From Otatea glauca (lineage: Eukaryota; Streptophyta; Magnoliopsida; Poales; Poaceae), in NCBI GenBank assembly GCA_036346275.1, contig CM070721.1, forward strand, positions 46,783,594-46,847,593: a stretch of DNA of 64,000 bases. The letters run 5' to 3'. Made by a program: the position numbers and the translations under genes. Shown here one piece after another: positions 12,608-24,627 of the stretch (position 1 is its first letter; every line of letters begins with the position of its first letter). The notes under the pieces were generated by a model. The model was not told where the DNA came from, did no database searches, and was given only the letters and a program-made list of their open reading frames with translations.

Positions 12608-12930
12608 CGGCAAAATATCAAATAAAGTCAACTTTATACCGTATATTATCAGTTTTGGACAATTGTTTTTCGTATTTTCCGAAATAGCCTCAATAGCCGG
12701 CAGACGACGAGACGGCAGAGCATAGCTGGCACCTGGTGTGCCGTCTATGCCATAGCCGGCATCCCACATGCCGGCTATGGCATAGCCGGCACACCAGGTG
12801 CCGGCTATGCCCTGGGCTCGGCCGCGACCGATTGCGTCGCCCGTGGAGGTGATTTGCAAGCTGCCGGTCGCGTTGCGTGTGAAGATGCTTTGCATGCATG
12901 CCCTGGGCCCGGCCGGTCGCGTCGCGCGTG
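12608..12930. repeat. MULE left terminal inverted repeat with hairpin
   Basis: Matches the reverse complement of 28430-28746. At 12725-12806 it has a strong hairpin: arms of about 39 bp (agctggcacctggtgtgccg...ccggcat / atgccggctatgg...ggtgccggct) around a 5-base loop cccac. The CG-rich block gcccggccggtcgcgtcgc occurs near 12906-12926, and a degenerate copy occurs near 12814-12840. Confidence 0.8.
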
Positions 12931-13039
12931 GAGGTGATTTGCATGCATGCTTTGCTTTAATCTGTAGCCTCTCATCGCGTCAATCCTTGGATGTCTGCAC
13001 GTTTGAACTTCCCGTGAATTGAGTAGGGCAAGAAACAAT

Positions 13040-13870
13040 TATTGTTGCTAGTTGCAGCATGGCTTGATTAAGTAAATTATTTCTGGTTGACCACTGTCAT
13101 ACGGATTACGCACTTAATTACTTAGTGTACCAAACCGTTTGTGGATTACACACATCAATGATATTTTCATAAAAAATTCGGTTAACAAGTTAATTTTAAC
13201 CGAACAAAAAATGAAACAAATCATGTTAGAAAATTTTGAATTTTTTTGTCTATGGTTATGACGCATCATTAATATTCCCATAAAATTTTCTAATGATGAA
13301 CAAGCTGTATGAATTTATTAAAATGTAGACAGTGCTCCTACCCTGTGCAAAGCAAAGCCGGCAAAAATGAACGAAATGGAAAATGGTACGAACCACTTTA
13401 GAAAATTTTGGAATTTTTTGTGTGTGGGCCGTGCAGACAGAGGTTGAGCCACGTGCATGCAGAGAGAAGAAATCGGGCGCATGCATGAAGACCGAAGAAT
13501 GAATTTTTTTTCTGTTGATGTTTTTTCGGCTGATTTTGCTTTTGTAGGTTACTAATATGAAAAAATATATATATATATATATATTTTGCGTTAGACTGCG
13601 TATAATTTTTTTTCGAAAATATACGGTCACGACAAAATTATGGTAATTGTGTGAGACAAATTTGACGATAAATCATTATAAATTATTGAATAAAACCCGA
13701 CATTGATATTATGAGGTGCAGGGATACAATATAGGTACATGCCCTACAGAATTCATAAAACCGGGGTACAACATAGGTATACATGCCTTAGAGAATTCAT
13801 AAAACTGGGATACAATGTGTTCCATAGGTATATGCCTCTGGTGAAGGACTAAGTGACAAATCCATTCATT
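13040..13870. other. AT-rich MULE interior with simple and short tandem repeats
   Basis: No gene is recognised. It includes an (AT)n run at 13565-13585. At about 13710-13830 there are three degenerate copies of a block of about 60 bp containing ggataca(a)..ataggta(t)acatgcc and gaattcataaaac. It forms the 3' flank of the minus-strand gene ending at 13871. Confidence 0.6.
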
Positions 13871-14853
13871 TTATGGCCATGGTTGTCGGAATAGACGGTC
13901 AAAACAAGGATAATCGTATATTGGTGGCAGACGGGGTACTACGTATGGATACCTGAGAGGGCTTGATGGAATATTATCGTCAGGATTTAGAGGACTCCGA
14001 GGACGTAAGGTTCGTGGGCTAGGTGGCATGAAATCGTCATCATCATTGTCATTTGTATGGTTATGAGGTAGCCCTCTTGCAGTGCCGGTCGAACGTCCTC
14101 TTGCATTGTTTCTTGAACGGCCTGTTTTACTAGTGCTTGAACGGCCTGTTGTGGTAATGCTTGAACGTCGAGGTCTAGGTGATACGAAATCGTCATCATC
14201 ATCGTCCTCACATTTGCAAGGCCCCCTCCGGTGGTGGTTGAACGTCCTCTTGAACTTGATGCTACACCAGTATTGGGTCGACCTCTACACCTTAAGTTAG
14301 ATCCTCTTCTGCGTCTTCTGCATGAACCAGGCATCACACCCCCGCCGAAGAGCATATACATCGCAAAGAATTCTGGGATATCTTTGTTCAGCAAATCTTT
14401 ATCCTCCGGGAATGACTAACACACAAGTCGAGCATAAAAATAAGTGAACTTATGGATTATGGTAAAAAGATTAGTAGGGTGAACAAATAAGAAATAACTA
14501 ACCTTAATATGCTCTGCATACTGATCGGGCAGCATCATTACCCTGTAAAGTCTCGTAGAGAAACCAATAGCAGAAGGGTGGTCGGCTAGTTCGTACACCC
14601 TGAAATACCTTTGACACCACCCATGCAAGTGCGCCTTGAGGTCATTGGAGGTCACAAGGTTCAGGCCAGTAGTTGTCACGTTATACCTCGATAATGCCGG
14701 ACGCCACTCTTGCAATTTGGACACCACTGTACTTAGGTTCTCCTCCTTGAACGGATCATCCTTCCCATTACGCGTAACCTTCAACGTGTAATGAAGGGCT
14801 ACGCTGATCATATCAGGTGTCCACGAGAATGCTCTACTAGAGGATCCAGCCAT
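13871..14853 (-). pseudogene. Two-exon gene of unknown function, frameshifted in the C-terminal tail
   Basis: Exon 1 (14853-14503, ATG in ...caccATGG) encodes 117 residues with a conserved-looking alpha-helical N-terminal region (FSWTPDMISVALHY... to ...RVMMLPDQYAEHIK). An 87-bp GT...AG intron (14502-14416) follows, and exon 2 starts SFPEDKDLLNKDIPEFF. The reading frame as it stands stops at 13987 in an implausible Met/Thr-rich stretch. From the G5 run at 14221-14225 the neighbouring frame instead gives a well-formed tail of GR/RST repeats and two D-rich blocks, followed by PPSPRTLRPRSP, to a stop at 13871-13873. A one-base loss in that homopolymer is therefore likely. The N-terminus faintly recalls Myb/SANT-like proteins, but I do not recognise the family. 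It is placed as a passenger of the MULE. Confidence 0.6.
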
Positions 14854-14900
14854 GGTGAAGGCAAGGAGTGGGAGGTGTGTATGTGTGGTTGCAGTTTGGC

Positions 14901-14910
14901 CTTTTATAGA
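14901..14910 (-). promoter_or_regulatory. TATA box of the unknown minus-strand gene
   Basis: On the minus strand the sequence reads tctataaaag, about 50 bp upstream of the ATG at 14853. The spacing fits a plant core promoter. Confidence 0.55.
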
Positions 14911-15689
14911 CTCGACGGGGTGGTGTGTGGACTAAGTGTTGGAACCTAAGGTTCAAACGTGCAGACAGACAGCAAAACCATGAGTGTGTAGTCATGTCAG
15001 GCTGAAAAGGCAGACATGTATGCAAGGTGTCAGTACTAACAAATATGTTGTGCATTAAGGGGTCACTTAAGAGTTAAAAGTACGCAGTGAGTGGTCACTT
15101 CGTACTGTGCGGTGTGCAGTTAGTGTGTACTGAGTCTATGTACTTATGTGTAAAAAAAATCTACACTCCTAAAAGTACATATCCATCTACATCTATCTGT
15201 AATAAACATGTAAATTCCCGAAAATATACTATTTTTCCTAAGAATATATATGTACATAAATGTATTTGTACGAATCAAAAGCTGCACGACTTGTTACCCT
15301 CTGTTGGCCTGAGATGGGTAGTGTTGTGTCGCTTCATGGTGTGCAGAGTGGTGTCGAATCAGTTTGACAAAGCTGACAGCAGCGTGCTGCCACATCGCAT
15401 TGCGAAGATTGTGGTGTGCATCGTCTAATCGTCCACTCTGAGAAAGCGTGCAGACGGACAACACATGGTGTAAGGATCAAGTTGGCCTAGAGGGGGTGTG
15501 AGTAGGCAACTTTTAAAACTTTTTAAAGATATGAAAAACTTTTCTCAATAAAAAGACAGAAACGGAAGCAATTAGTACAAAAGTTCAGCACAACACTTGT
15601 TGACGAAAACTCTGTATGGAAAGGAATTTCGACTGAGAAACAACAATAGAATAATAAGCAATAATAAACAGAAATAGGGGAACTTTGGA

Positions 15690-15877
15690 AAAATCGGTCC
15701 GTCGTATATGTGAAGAGAGCAGAGGTTTACACTGGCAAAAAAATAGATTTGCGATGGACCAATAAAATTGGTCCGTCGAGCATATGTTTTGATTTAGCTA
15801 GCCAAACCATGTGTACGCCGGACCGAAAAAGTTGCTCCGGTGTACACATGGTTTGTTCTAACTTAGCACCAGCAAAC
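15690..15877. repeat. Terminal direct repeat, left copy
   Basis: aatcggtccgtcgtatatgtg... matches 20257-20443 with few differences. It contains ggaccgaaaaa..ttg(g/c)tccgg palindromes. It is probably part of a rearranged LTR. Confidence 0.75.
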
Positions 15878-16265
15878 AACATTCGCGTCGGACCGAAAAA
15901 GTTGGTCCGGCGTACAAGAGAAAATGGTTGGTTGAGCATCTGAAGTGAGTTATGTTTGTGCCGGACCGAAAAAGTTGGTCCGGCGTACACAAGAAAATGG
16001 TCCTCTAAACCCTGCAGAGATTCTTGGTTAAGATTGAGTGTATTAATGGACTAATGAAGTTGGTCTGCAGAGAAGAAGTATTATACGTCGGACTGAAAAT
16101 AAGTCTGGGTTCAAATTGGTCCGGCGTGAACATTGTATGCTCGGTTGAATTTTATCAAAGAGGACTCTTAGAGCCGGACTGAAAAAATCCGTCCGGTGTA
16201 CATGGAGTACGCTCGGTAAAGATAATTCTGAGTGCTGGACCGAAAATATCGGTCCGACGTACATG
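15815..16265. repeat. Array of GGACCGAAAAA/TTGGTCCGGCG palindromes
   Basis: At least six copies of a hairpin-forming unit (cggaccgaaaaagttggtccg and variants) occur, near 15818, 15886, 15960, 16085, 16175 and 16236, separated by non-repeated spacers. Further copies are at 15690, 15756, 19850, 20182, 20243 and 20381. They cluster in the two terminal regions of the gag-only element and are absent from its coding part. Confidence 0.8.
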
Positions 16266-16779
16266 GTGTACTCTCGGTTATGATTTTTGAACTTAGGATC
16301 TTTGAGCGCCTGAATAAAATGAAGTTTGGTTCAGAGAGGATTGTTTTGGCTAAGAAGATAGAGTTCTGGATATGAGAGAGAAAAAGTCCTATACTCCAAG
16401 TAATCTTAGTGATTTTGCATATGGTCCAAGATCATTTCTTATGAATAATCCCTCTTAATAGTACGGTTATTCTAGCTATGTGACTTGAATCAACTCCCAA
16501 GTCAAAGCTCGAAATAATAGCCTTAGCCTTGAATATTTCGTACTCCCCCTGAATGCATGCTTTGGGATTTAAACAAATAAAGTAATCAAAAAGGCACTCA
16601 GAAAATTCAGATAAGCTTAACCAAGTAATTTTAATAAAACCAGGAATCAATAAGACTGCAGAAAAGGTTTTATTATAACCAGCTTATACAAAGAGAAAAC
16701 ACTCAGAATACTAATCACTTCTTAAACACTAATTCTTCAACTAATTCTTCTCCCCCTTTGGCATCAATTTCCAAAAAGG

Positions 16780-19167
16780 TCACTTCTTGCGTTTAGAAAA
16801 AGTCCTTTTCAGCATACTTGCCATTCTGGAACTTGTGCTTCTTCTTGGAGGGGAAGACGATGATTGCTCTTGGTCTTTGTCAGAGAGAGGAGTAGCCATA
16901 GCTTGATCATGCCAACTAGGATAATCAAGATCTCCAGGTTGAGGGTTGAACGTGAGTTCACTGAAGTCTTGCTGGAAATTTCTGATTAGCTCTTGAGTTT
17001 CATCAGACTTATCCAATAAGGGTTGTGCAATTTGTTCCTGATTAGATACCAAGTTATTTCTAGCATCTTTAGTGTAGTCCCGAACATAATCAAACATATC
17101 TCCTTGCTAATCCAAACAGTTGGCAGTCTTTTCGAAGTTCTTGTATACAGTTTGAGCAAATTTGTCAATTTGGGCATTTTGGGCATTCTGCTTCTTATTT
17201 AGATCATATATCCTGTCTTTGACCACAAGCTGATCAGTTTTGATTTCACCTATCCACTTCCTCAGATCCCATTGATTTCCTCTGATCGTATCAAACCTTT
17301 TATAAGTTTCATCCCTGAGATTTGCTTGGTCTTGACAGATCTTTTGCATCATTTCTTGCTGTTGGTGAATTGATGCCATTTGTTCACTATGTCTCTGGGC
17401 AGCCAATCTCCTTTCTTCTTCAAAATTTTCTTGAGCATTTATGAGATCAGAAGTATACTGTTGCTCAAAAGATGTGAACCAACCTAGCTGTGAGTCCCAC
17501 CAAGATGGTTGATGACCATGATGAGAATGTGAAAATTCTGGCTCAGCAAATTCAGAGTGATGAGAATGATGAGAATCTTGGAAGATTCTTTGAGTGAAGG
17601 TTGGCATATGTCCCTGATGTGGCCTAGAACCACGCTTCATGTTCATGAGCTGTTGGTGGAAATCTTTGAGCTTCCATGAATCTTCTTGCATTTGCTAGTT
17701 CTTGCGGTTTGTGAATTGCTTCATCTTCATGATGAGATTGAGCTTACAAGAATCTCGGTGCCTTCATCTTTGTCCAAAACACGATGACTCAAACTCTCGG
17801 ATCCATAGCCGAATATTTCAGAGGTGTATGAGTATAAATTTGGAGAAAATTGTTCCTGAGTATGATAGCTATAACTTGGAGCTCCACCAGCATTGTCTGA
17901 ACTAGCATTTTTCTCAGTATCTTCTTGAGCACTTAGCTCATGTATTGCTAGAAGTAGAGGAGTAGTAAGTCTAGCTGGCCTTTCTTCATCAGTTGTTCGC
18001 TTGGGCATCTTGTATTGTTTAGGTCGACAATTAAAATCCCTATCCATCTCAAGCTGGGAGATGATTCCTTGAGCCAAAAACATCTGAGTGAGTTGCATGG
18101 CAAAAGAGAGAGGACTACCCATTTTTCTGTAAATAGCTTCTTCCATTTCTCCAAAAATATAATCTATTAGATCAATGGGTTGTCTTGATATAATGAGATG
18201 TAACAACCAAGCAAGACATGGAGTTACTCCCTCTTTGTATCCAGTTTTAGGGTAAATCGTGTGTCTAAAGATCAAGAGCAGAGCTTTGGCTTCGGCAGAC
18301 AAACAATGAACCCTATTAGCATTGAACCCTGCCTCATGGATATCTCTGTAGATGTGAGTAGATACTTCTAAATCAGGCATGTCGCGAATCTGCCTCCATC
18401 TATTTTCAGGAAACATCCTATCATGAATCCTAGTTCTATTTAACAGAGAACTTGAGGTACCAATAGCAGCTTCAAACTGAGGTGATCTCACCTTTCTCTT
18501 TTTCCCATCAATAGTAAACAGAATATCTTTGCTGTTCTTGTTTACTAATGAGAGATGCATAAAATTCGATATCTCGCTTTCATTCCAAGTGGCCCAATAG
18601 AAGACATTAGTGCAAAGCAAGGCCGGAGTTGACCTTACACAATCTAAAATTCTATTTGATACTAGGACTGAGTTAATCTGGTTCCAGTCCACATATTGAT
18701 GCTTGCACAGGGCTGACAGAGATTTACCGTTCTTATTTTTGTTGTTTTTGTACCCCAAGCATATGTTTTTCTGAAAGGTTGTGATAAATTGCTCATTTAA
18801 GGGGGGTCTATCAAAGGGAAACCAAATCTTTTCTGGAACCAATCTCACTGATCTTAGTTTCTCCCCCCCCCCCCCGCAATGTACTTAGCTCATGCCCAAA
18901 AATCATGTCAGTTTCACTAGAGAGTTCTATTTCTTCATCAGAAGATATGTCTGCACCAGGCACATAGTCACTGTCATCTGAAGAAGAATAGGAATCATGT
19001 GGCACAGGTTGTTTCCCTCTTTTTGGTGGTTTAGAGGTTACTTTCTTTATTACTCCACCAGATCCCTGCGCTTGACTGTATCTATCTGTTTTGGCTTTCT
19101 TTTTCACTTTGATTTTATCAGTTATTTTTCCGAAAAGCCCTCTTTTGCCAGGATTATAAGAACTCAT
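16780..19167 (-). pseudogene. Gag-like gene of the nested element, broken
   Basis: The N-terminal part (19167-18870) is basic then acidic (KVKKKAKTDR..., SSSDDSDYVPG). The reading shifts frame at a run of 14 G (18865-18880, minus) and continues as a conserved-looking about 370-residue globular region (18848-17727; WNQINSVLVSNRILDCV, VRSPQFEAAIG, HTIYPKTGYKEGVTPCLAWLLHLI). After a stop and frame change near 17730-17700 comes a Gln/His-rich coiled coil (17691-17107). An in-frame TAG (17109-17107) leads to a tail ending in a basic cluster (SMLKRTFSKRKK, stop at 16780). There is no zinc knuckle and no pol domain. I recognise it only as the kind of unclassified structural protein found in non-autonomous plant retroelements. 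Confidence 0.6.
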
Positions 19168-20256
19168 CTTTACTCAGACCTCTTTGATCAAGCAGAAATA
19201 CAAAGATGACTTTGATGATAAGCAGAGACTGATTACTGACAATGGCAAGCGCACGAATTTGAAGAACAGCCTAAGTAACAGACAGAAGGACCTTAAGAGA
19301 TGATTTGTAACTAGGGTTTCGATCTAGCAAAATAGAGATAAGATTGAAGAACTTACAGGACCGTTGTTCGCAGAAGCTTGAGCAGATTGAACACCGTTGC
19401 CAAACACCCGTTCAGGATGTGTTTCGGTCTGAAGAGAATGTGCTCAGGAGTTTTGCGAGAAGATTGATGGAGATGAACTTTGGTCAAAACGTATTTTGGT
19501 GAGGAGCAGGAATTTTGAGAAACTTCTGAAGAAGAGGATGGTATAAATAGAACGGAATTTCAAGAACAATAGCCGCAATAAAGCGTCTGAGACAAGCATA
19601 GGAAAGTAACGATCAGAATCTGTCGTACTTTGAGGAGGTCTCTTTATGAAATAGTAGTTGGGATTGTAACTAGGGAATCCAAGAATTTAGTTACCAAACT
19701 TGGACAGGGTTAGCAAAGATAAGAAATTTAGAAGATTGTGATAAAAATGATTTGAAAAAGATAGGGCATAGATGACAGAGCTATTGTCGTATCACGCTGG
19801 ATCGCTTCGATCGACACCTAGCGAGTCTTGATGGCTTTCCATCTGCGCCAGACCGAAAAAATCGGTCCGTCGTAGTTGGAAAACACTTGGTTTGGTTTCA
19901 TGGCAACTGTCCGAGGTGCATAGACATAGTTCTGGAATGAAAATACAAAAATAACTAATTGAAGATTTTCTGAGATCTCCTTCAAGGAAAACACTCAAAT
20001 CTATAGAGGGATCTTAGAATAATCTTTGATATAACAATTAATCACCCAATAAACTCAGAAGGTTTTAAGAAGAGATATATGAGCCTTAATTTTTCATCAA
20101 AGCATGGGTATGATTAACTCAAGCTCAAGAGTTTCTACGGTGATGTACCATAAGTCAAACTGCACACACGCTCGACCTAAAATTTTGGTCCGGGGTACAT
20201 AGTCTTGAGAGGCATTGTTGAACCCAGAATGACCTAGTTACGCCGGACCGAAAAAA

Positions 20257-20443
20257 TCGGTCCGTCGTATATGTGAAGAGAGCAGAGGTTTACACTAGCA
20301 AAAAAAGAGATTTGCGATGGCCCAATAAAATTGGTCCGTCGAGCATATGTTTTGATTTAGCCAAGCAATCTATGTTTGCGCCGGACCGAAAAAGTTGGTC
20401 CGGCGTACACATGGTTTGTTCTAACTTAGCACCAGCGAACAAC
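20257..20443. repeat. Terminal direct repeat, right copy
   Basis: Right-hand counterpart of 15690-15877, lying 94 bp from the outer end of the element. Confidence 0.75.
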
Positions 20444-20817
20444 GTACAATAAGTATAACTAAGTATGCTTCTTGATCATCAACACCAAAACCTACATTAA
20501 GTATAATAAAAAGAATAGGGGGGCCTAGATGCTCTCACATGGGTGATTTGACCTGTACCAATAAATCGCCCGTAAGATTCCTGTCGCCCGATCCAGCGCG
20601 GGCGTAGGGGACAGGTGGCGTGGCGGGCGAGGAGCGAAGCGCAGCGCGGCGGGGGTGGGGCGTAGGTCCAGACAAGTGGCGGCCGGCGGGAGCGTTGGCA
20701 CGTCGGGCGGTATAGAAATTGGTCATTGGGCGACACGTAGAAAATAGCGAGTAGCTTTGTAAGGGCGATTACACAAGCATGCAGTGGCGCCCTCTATCGG
20801 CAGTATGCCTTTGCCTC

Positions 20818-20823
20818 TATAAG
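20818..20823 (+). promoter_or_regulatory. TATA box of the GRF zinc-finger gene
   Basis: tataag in ctctataagtaggcc, 98 bp before the ATG at 20916. A pyrimidine-rich leader with a repeated cctcatcctcatcccattc motif lies between. Confidence 0.55.
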
Positions 20824-20915
20824 TAGGCCTTCATACCAGCTCCGCTTGCACATATCCTCCTCCTCATCCCATTCACATATCCTCATCCTCATCCCATTCC
20901 TTGCCTCCAAAGGCC

Positions 20916-21419
20916 ATGTCTCAAACGGCGAGCTCAGGAAATCGGAGGGCCCGTGCGATTGCCACTGCAAGGCAAGTCGATTGTCCTAATTGCAGTGTGC
21001 AAGCTAATGTGTTCTACTCCACCACTGAGGCAAATAACGGCTGGGTGTTCTACAAATGCCCTTTTTTCTCCGTAAGTGAAAAGTTCGTTTGCTCTCTTTT
21101 TTCGGTTGGGCTTGTGTAGTTCTTTGGAGAGATCTCATTTCTTTGCACGGTCTAAAAGCATGTTAACCTCATCACGTAGGCTGGAGGGTGCCAATATTTC
21201 TAGTGGGCGGACACCATGGACACCTCGGTGGAACGTGCAACAACCACAGTACCACAGAGGATGCATCGTACTATGGAGGAGAGGATGGACCCTATGCTCG
21301 AGCAGAGGCTGAACATGCTGATGTTCAAGATGGACCGCATTTTAGATAATGTCAAATGATTGGAGAAGATTGTGTGTGCGGCTGTCCTTGTTGTACTGGT
21401 AGCTATTCTTGCGAAGTAG
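20916..21419 (+). pseudogene. GRF-type zinc-finger protein, nonsense-mutated
   Basis: Exon 1 (20916-21071) encodes 52 residues, with CPNCSVQANVFYSTTEANNGWVFYKCP matching the GRF zinc-finger layout (CxxC ... W.FYKCP, remaining Cys on exon 2). A 108-bp GT...AG intron (21072-21179) splits the domain, and exon 2 begins GGCQYF with the final Cys. Exon 2 then has an in-frame TAG (21201-21203) and a TGA (21357-21359). Beyond the stops it predicts a Met/Glu-rich coiled coil and a C-terminal hydrophobic helix (KIVCAAVLVVLVAILAK, stop at 21417-21419), typical of small plant GRF proteins with a membrane anchor. It lies on the opposite strand to the other MULE genes, back to back with the nested LTR element. 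It is a probable captured or element-borne gene, now dead. Confidence 0.75.
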
Positions 21420-21787
21420 TTTGTTTCCTACAGAGGAGACATAGTTGGTCATGGATGTCTATTGAAGAGGTTTCCACATATCATCTTTTGCTTTGTTAAC
21501 CGATGTATAAGTCGGTTACGTACTATCGCTTTCAGATTTTCAGCCAGATTTCACTACTCGTGGCATCTTTATCATGGTAATAACGCTTGCTCGGCTTTTG
21601 GCATGGTGAGGAGGGGTCACATGGTAGCGCTGCGTGAAGGCGAATCTAACTGTGCAGGATTATCTTGAGAAGGCAGATAACACATAAGAACATAAGCATA
21701 ATCCGAGCAAATAACAACTCGAAAGACTGCTTAGTTTATATTACATTTTATTAACAACACCAGATGCAACGAAAAAAATAAAGACAC

Positions 21788-24627
21788 TCATCCACCCCTA
21801 CCACGGTGGCGTATAACAGTGCAGGGTGTAGTAATTAGGCCCCTCATCCTCCTAAGTCCGCTTGACTGTGAGGGGCCCTGCCGCGTGGGACGCTCTCCTG
21901 TGTCCTCGTCAATTGAACCCCCCAAGAAGGTGTAGTTAGCACCAGTCAAGCGTTCCTGGGTGTACCAGGCCGACGGGTCCTCTGGAGGAAGCGTGGTCGA
22001 CTGTAGGATGTCTTTGCGTGGGATCTCTTTGGATCGAGTCTCATCACGCGATCTCTTTGCAATCGTGTGATTCACCTCCTGTAGGCATCCATCGTCCACA
22101 ATCGAGGAGCTCAGTGAAAGTCGCTTGCTCCATTCTAGCCTAGTTGAAAGCATGATCCTCACTCCAATGTGGCGTATGCTCAGCCTCAACCTGAGCGTAA
22201 TCACCGCCGCAATGGTGAGCTTCGTTGTGCTCACCTCCGTCGTGATGGCTTGCATCACATGTGGGTTGCGTCACATGTGGGTAATCAGCGACGTTGTAGC
22301 TCTGCTGTAGTTAAGAAATGTAATGAGTTATGTCATAAAGTAGAGTATTTAACAACAGTTGCCTTGAATTGACAAAACGAAACGATACATGGAACTTATT
22401 AAGTCATGGCAACCTGAGTTTCGCGGAGAGGATCTTGATAGCCGTGCGCATTTGCAGCCGTGGACCAGGCGGTTGTGGAGAATACGAGCACTCTGGGATG
22501 AGCGTGAATCCACGAGTGCACGGTATGGGAGGCACGTGAAGGATCCATAACCGAACCGTGCCATGAGTTGACCTAGGTGCACATCCACCAAAAGAACAGA
22601 TAGCCGAAACCAAACGTGACCCTCTGCTGCTGAAGTATCTGTGCATTGGGCAATAAGACAACGTATATTGTAGTATTTCATATTAAGAACTTGATGTAGA
22701 TAGCACGAAATATAAATATATACTTGACCCTCCTCTCATGAAGTACCTTTGTAGGTCGCTCCTGTTGCGAACCGAGGACTCGCCTTCGTCACGCATGTGC
22801 GGTCTACCAGAGTGTGCAACTCGTACGCTTCCTGCGACTACAAAACGAGGTTCATGTGTAAGTATGTATTGTTTATGGGAAATTGTTAGGATTGCATGCA
22901 TCAAAGTACTAACAAGGATGTGAAGCTGCTGGGAACGGTCCTCGGGGAATGGTCTTGGTGCATCTTCAACGTGACCACTGAGTAGAGTGGCGCGTGTGCG
23001 AGGACGGTACCACAAGAAGTACTCGCAGTAGGAGGAAGGGTCGTACGGCCCTGTAGGGACTACGGTGGAAGCTCCGGCCTGCTCGTTCCAACGCAGCATG
23101 TGGTCACGTTGGACGGTGGACCAGTCCAACGTGCCTCCCGTTCCTTTTGCACTCCTCCTGCACAGAAGTATGAAGGGTTAGAACTGACAAAAGGAAGAAT
23201 GATCGTAATGTAGTAATGCCGTATGATTGTACTAAACTTACAAGTGTGATTTTCCTGCATCCCGTGGTGGGGGACGGGACTACTCTTGGTATCAAGCGTC
23301 ACGCACACTGCGCTCGAGTACACTTCCACAGAATTTTGGTACAAAATGAAGCATGTAGTCATCCATAGGTGCTCATCCTATGCACAGAACGATGAGATGC
23401 GTGCACCCGTTGCGATCTCGGCAAATGTCCCCTGTGTCCACGGATCCTAGCTCACGTGCTCGGTAGTCAGGAAGTCAAGATCGCTACCAGCGCGTGGGTA
23501 GCTTCCGTGATCCTGGAGGTGGCTCCATCGCAACCTAGCATGGATCCACCTATAGCCCATCGTAGGCCTCATGGTCTCAGGCACGTCCTGGGAGATATCC
23601 TTTGGGTACATAGCCATCTCCACCCTAGGACGAGAGATAGGGAGATACTCCCCACTCCACAGCTGTACTAGGTGCAAACAACCTGTGATTGACCCCTTCG
23701 CGTTGGCCCGCTGGGAAGCATCACACAGTCCTCTATAGGTTGCTGCTAACACAGCAGAACCCCAGCTATATTGTGGGACCTCATCCGGTTGCGTGACAAG
23801 ATCACGCGCTAACAAGATGAGGTGTGGCTCAAGATAGTCGCTCGCTGCGTTGCAGAATATGATCCCTCCAAATAAATCATAGAGGCACACCTTAAGGTGC
23901 CTTGAAATAGTGCCCTCGTCTGCTCCCTCAGGACATGGCCCGTACTCTGGCAATTCATGAAACCATTTCAAAGAGAGGTCGTGGCCTTTCCTACGTATGG
24001 ACAACCAAACCTACAACAGAAACAAATGAATGTGAGCTTAATTCAAAGCAAAAACTTTACGCACGTAGCAGCATACATGTTTACATTTGTTGCACATACT
24101 CCCTCCACTGATCCTTTCGTGGCCGCCTACTCACTAAGGGGCAACCTCTGATCGGCAGGCCAGTAATCATAGCCACATCCTTCAAAGTAATTGTCATCTC
24201 TCCAAAGGAAAAGTGGGACGTGTGCGTCTCAGGACGCCACCGATCTACAAGGGCAGTCACCAGGGACACATCTATGGCAGGGAGAGTTGTGTGTCGCACC
24301 CCACCCAGCGGTAATGGCTCAGTAGTCCCATCCATCAAAAGAGCGAATGGGAGTAGTCCAACTCGTGCTAGGCACCAATAGAAACGGGGGTCCAATGCCT
24401 TGATCTTGTGGAAGACTCGCGCACGCAATGGACCCATCTGCAAAAGGACACGATCATGTTATAATCAATGGTTACAATGTAAACTCGTAATATGGAATAA
24501 TAAATACAATAGTGCTAACCTCAATAAATACAACAGTACTAACCTGTGTGCCCGTGAAAATCATCCTCCCACGATGCTGATCATCGTACTGCTGCCGAAG
24601 AAGCTCGGGAAGACCACCGGTAGCCAT
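21788..24627 (-). pseudogene. Plant mobile domain (PMD, MAIN-like) gene, broken
   Basis: Exon 1 (24627-24544) starts MATGGLPELLRQQYDDQHRG. Its GT donor is followed by exon 2 from 24437 (MGPLRARVFHKIKALD... with SFGEMTITLKDVAMITGLPIRG, the PMD signature). Exon 3 (from about 24012) contains WGSAVLAATYRGLCDA and the GCLHLVQLWSGEYLPISRP block, also diagnostic of PMD proteins. Two amber codons interrupt exon 3 (23449-23447 and 23380-23378). Later exons near 23160-22900, 22830-22730, 22640-22400 and 22258-21788 finish the reading and end in a basic tail. PMD proteins (Arabidopsis MAIN/MAIL1 family) act with PP7-like phosphatases in gene and transposon silencing, and related domains are carried by MULE and gypsy transposons. 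Minor exon borders are approximate. Confidence 0.75.

Larger units (their letters stand above)
15469..20537 (-). mobile_element. Gag-only LTR-type element nested in the MULE
   Basis: It starts TGTAAGGATCAAG and ends GATGCTCTCA, with a perfect 5-bp target duplication CATGG (15464-15468 and 20538-20542). Read on the minus strand, the outer ends (TGAGAGCATCTAGGCCCCCC... and ...CCAACTTGATCCTTACA) recall LTR termini of grass copia/Sirevirus-type elements. A direct repeat of about 185 bp joins the two ends (15690-15877 and 20257-20443), but full-length LTRs could not be aligned. A purine-rich tract like the plant retrotransposon PPT (on minus: gccaaagggggagaag, about 16745-16765) follows the coding region. 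Only one long gag-like gene is present, with no protease, RT or integrase, so it is non-autonomous (LARD/TR-GAG-like). Confidence 0.7.
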
